Assembly: GCF_000473145.1 (NCBI RefSeq)
Contig: NZ_KI421500.1
Span: 2,753,725 to 2,817,724, forward strand
Reading direction: 5' to 3'
Source: Leisingera daeponensis DSM 23529
GTDB lineage: Bacteria > Pseudomonadota > Alphaproteobacteria > Rhodobacterales > Rhodobacteraceae
Length of the DNA: 64,000 nucleotides
The notes beneath the pieces are model-generated. The model worked only from the letters and a program-made list of their open reading frames with translations. It searched no databases and was not told the DNA's origin. A program made the position numbers and the translations under genes. Numbering within the stretch: position 1 is the stretch's first letter; each line of letters starts with the position of its first letter. Below are positions 63,986 to 64,000 of this stretch, one piece after another.

Positions 63986-64000
63986 ACCCCCTTACGCGCC

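Overview
The window looks like chromosomal DNA from a marine alphaproteobacterium of the Rhodobacterales (Roseobacter group, Leisingera/Phaeobacter-like). The basis is high G+C, the gene order rpsT-dnaA next to enoyl-CoA hydratase, mutM, ubiE and ubiB, the order rsmB-heparinase-purH-lspA, Rhodobacterales-type families (DUF3035 lipoprotein, DUF1674/SDHAF4, IalB, HutF) and many protein-level resemblances recalled from that group. The genus is inference. I see no phage, insertion sequence, CRISPR array, rRNA or tRNA. Almost all of the window is housekeeping or nutritional core, densely packed on both strands.

Layout. 1-9.7 kb: M16 peptidase (cut by the left edge), lipoprotein, lspA, purH, heparinase-like protein, rsmB, the small SDH assembly factor, dapB, rbfA, a phosphodiester glycosidase and rarD. 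9.9-16.4 kb: dnaA, rpsT, enoyl-CoA hydratase, mutM, ubiE, ubiB. 16.4-22.3 kb: an island of signalling genes (CheB/CheR/PAS hybrid, PAS histidine kinase, single-domain response regulator). 22.5-29.1 kb: thiolase, XRE-cupin regulator, cold-shock protein, VOC protein, threonine degradation pair kbl-tdh, phosphoesterase, small membrane protein. 29.2-34.7 kb: L-serine biosynthesis (serC and serA on the minus strand, serB divergent) and an ArsR-SRPBCC-YCII operon. 34.7-43.5 kb: asparaginase, two small secreted proteins, rlmN, an RTX metalloprotease, a LOG-family protein, a threonine-dehydratase-like enzyme with a GntR regulator, and dapD. 43.7-54.9 kb: hutF/hutD, an ionotropic-glutamate-receptor-like protein, dapE, a DUF2064 protein, RNase R, a GST/DUF1801 pair with a divergent WYL regulator, and a lytic transglycosylase. 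55-64 kb: polyamine uptake and use (an ABC transporter of four genes, a class III aminotransferase, a GntR regulator, and a divergent PotF-like binding protein whose operon probably continues past the right edge).

Functional links. dapB, dapD and dapE supply lysine and meso-diaminopimelate but are scattered. serA/serC/serB make serine, and kbl/tdh turn threonine into glycine. The polyamine genes form an import-and-transaminate module under a GntR regulator; a shared TGATCAAAT site lies in both of its target promoter regions.

Most interesting points. (1) A bacterial glutamate-receptor-like channel protein (46.2-47.2 kb) keeps the amino-acid-binding residues but lacks the potassium-channel GYG filter. 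(2) A dispersed intergenic palindromic repeat is present in at least four copies plus one diverged copy; it has a fixed architecture, and two copies fold back on themselves. (3) The tdh product has lost all four structural-zinc cysteines. (4) Both permeases of the polyamine-type ABC transporter carry large extra domains. (5) Several well-formed operator candidates sit at divergent promoters.
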